From contig NC_054083.1 in the NCBI RefSeq assembly GCF_017562075.2, positions 38,485,255 to 38,549,254 on the forward strand: a stretch of 64,000 nt of DNA, read 5' to 3'. A program made the translations under genes and the position numbers. Under the pieces are notes generated by a model. That model was given only the letters and a program-made list of their open reading frames with translations. It ran no database searches and was not told the origin of the DNA. The stretch comes from Anopheles merus. Taxonomy: Eukaryota > Arthropoda > Insecta > Diptera > Culicidae. Numbering within the stretch: the stretch's first letter is position 1; each line of letters opens with the position of its first letter. This document shows positions 63,474 through 64,000 of this stretch, piece by piece.

Positions 63474-64000
63474 CTGTTTGTCGGGTGGGTACCGGGTTGA
63501 CACATATGTTGAAAGACAACTTGAAATGGGTTGCCCATGTGCTTGCCTGTAGTGCTTGTGCGGTGCTATACGGTAACCCTTTACCCGTACCTGCTGCTGC
63601 TACTACTACCGAGGAAAATGCGTGCGTTTTTGCGGTGCGATTGATGAGATACATGTTTTTCAATCAATGTGCTAAAACCCCACACGGCTGTATCGTTCGG
63701 GGGTGGGCGAACGTGTTTGCCGTATGGCTAAACTTACCCAGCGAAAGCTATTTCCTTCCCTCACCCCTACGACCGTCCCTTCTCGACCCATAATGGCCGT
63801 TTGTGACGCAATGGAATACAAATGATCGGTAGTTAACGCTCCACTCTGCACCGGCTCTGCCCGTGTTGCCAGGGAGGTGTGCCTCCGCATAGCATAATCG
63901 AGAGAGCGTGAGGAGAGGAGTAGAGTCCCTACAGGACTCCCTTTTCATACACCCATTAAAGGATCGACTGTCACACGTGAGAAGGGTTTGCCGCAAAAAT

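Larger units (their letters stand above)
59901..64000. other. Mostly GC-rich non-coding stretch
   Basis: GC-rich apart from an AT-rich part at about 61190-61660. Contains an 11-bp duplication TCGCTGTCCGC near 60161-60182, GCT repeats at 62248-62268, a GT run at 63282-63301 and CACGCAGG repeats at 63451-63473. The open frames overlap on both strands and match nothing known. Confidence 0.5.

Overview
The window reads as non-coding DNA of an anopheline mosquito, intergenic or long-intron. Three things point there. Two clear copies and one fragment of a roughly 200-bp tRNA-related SINE with a GAA-repeat tail match what I remember of SINE200 from Anopheles gambiae. There is a family of TA-flanked miniature inverted-repeat elements (MITEs). 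CA/TG, GA and CAG microsatellites are very dense. The species assignment is from memory, not from a search. I found no protein-coding gene I would defend, and no tRNA, rRNA, recognised microRNA or CRISPR array. Several of the longest open frames have no ATG start or consist of microsatellite translated in frame.

Base composition alternates between moderately GC-rich blocks a few kilobases long (about 5.4-7.8, 8.8-11.9, 13.9-15.6, 16.0-17.1, 49.1-53.3 and 59.9-64 kb) and AT-rich stretches (about 2.9-5.4, 7.8-8.8, 11.9-13.8, 17.2-19.1, 21.0-21.6, 28.1-29.3, 34.8-36.2, 39.0-40.2, 43.6-44.5, 48.2-49.1 and 58.4-59.9 kb). All the recognised mobile elements lie in the AT-rich stretches.

The structural highlights are as follows. 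At 12.2-13.6 kb a 323-bp tandem duplication about 99% identical between copies sits inside a diffuse array of GATTCATGAATC-like palindromes. At 17.3-18.8 kb there is a 75-unit TA microsatellite, a 336-bp MITE that is almost entirely one palindrome, and a diverged SINE. A well-kept SINE lies at 36.2 kb. Two further MITEs with the same ends lie at 42.0 and 48.6 kb. At 49.7-53.3 kb a GA-rich stretch, an initiator-like TCAGTT and a 957-bp stretch with only two ATGs on the + strand suggest a promoter and 5' untranslated exon of a + strand gene whose coding part lies outside the window. That last reading is inference.

No operon, pathway or defence system can be described here, and I did not find a new biological system. 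The items most worth following are the MITE family, the palindromic array with its internal duplication, and the possible 5' UTR.
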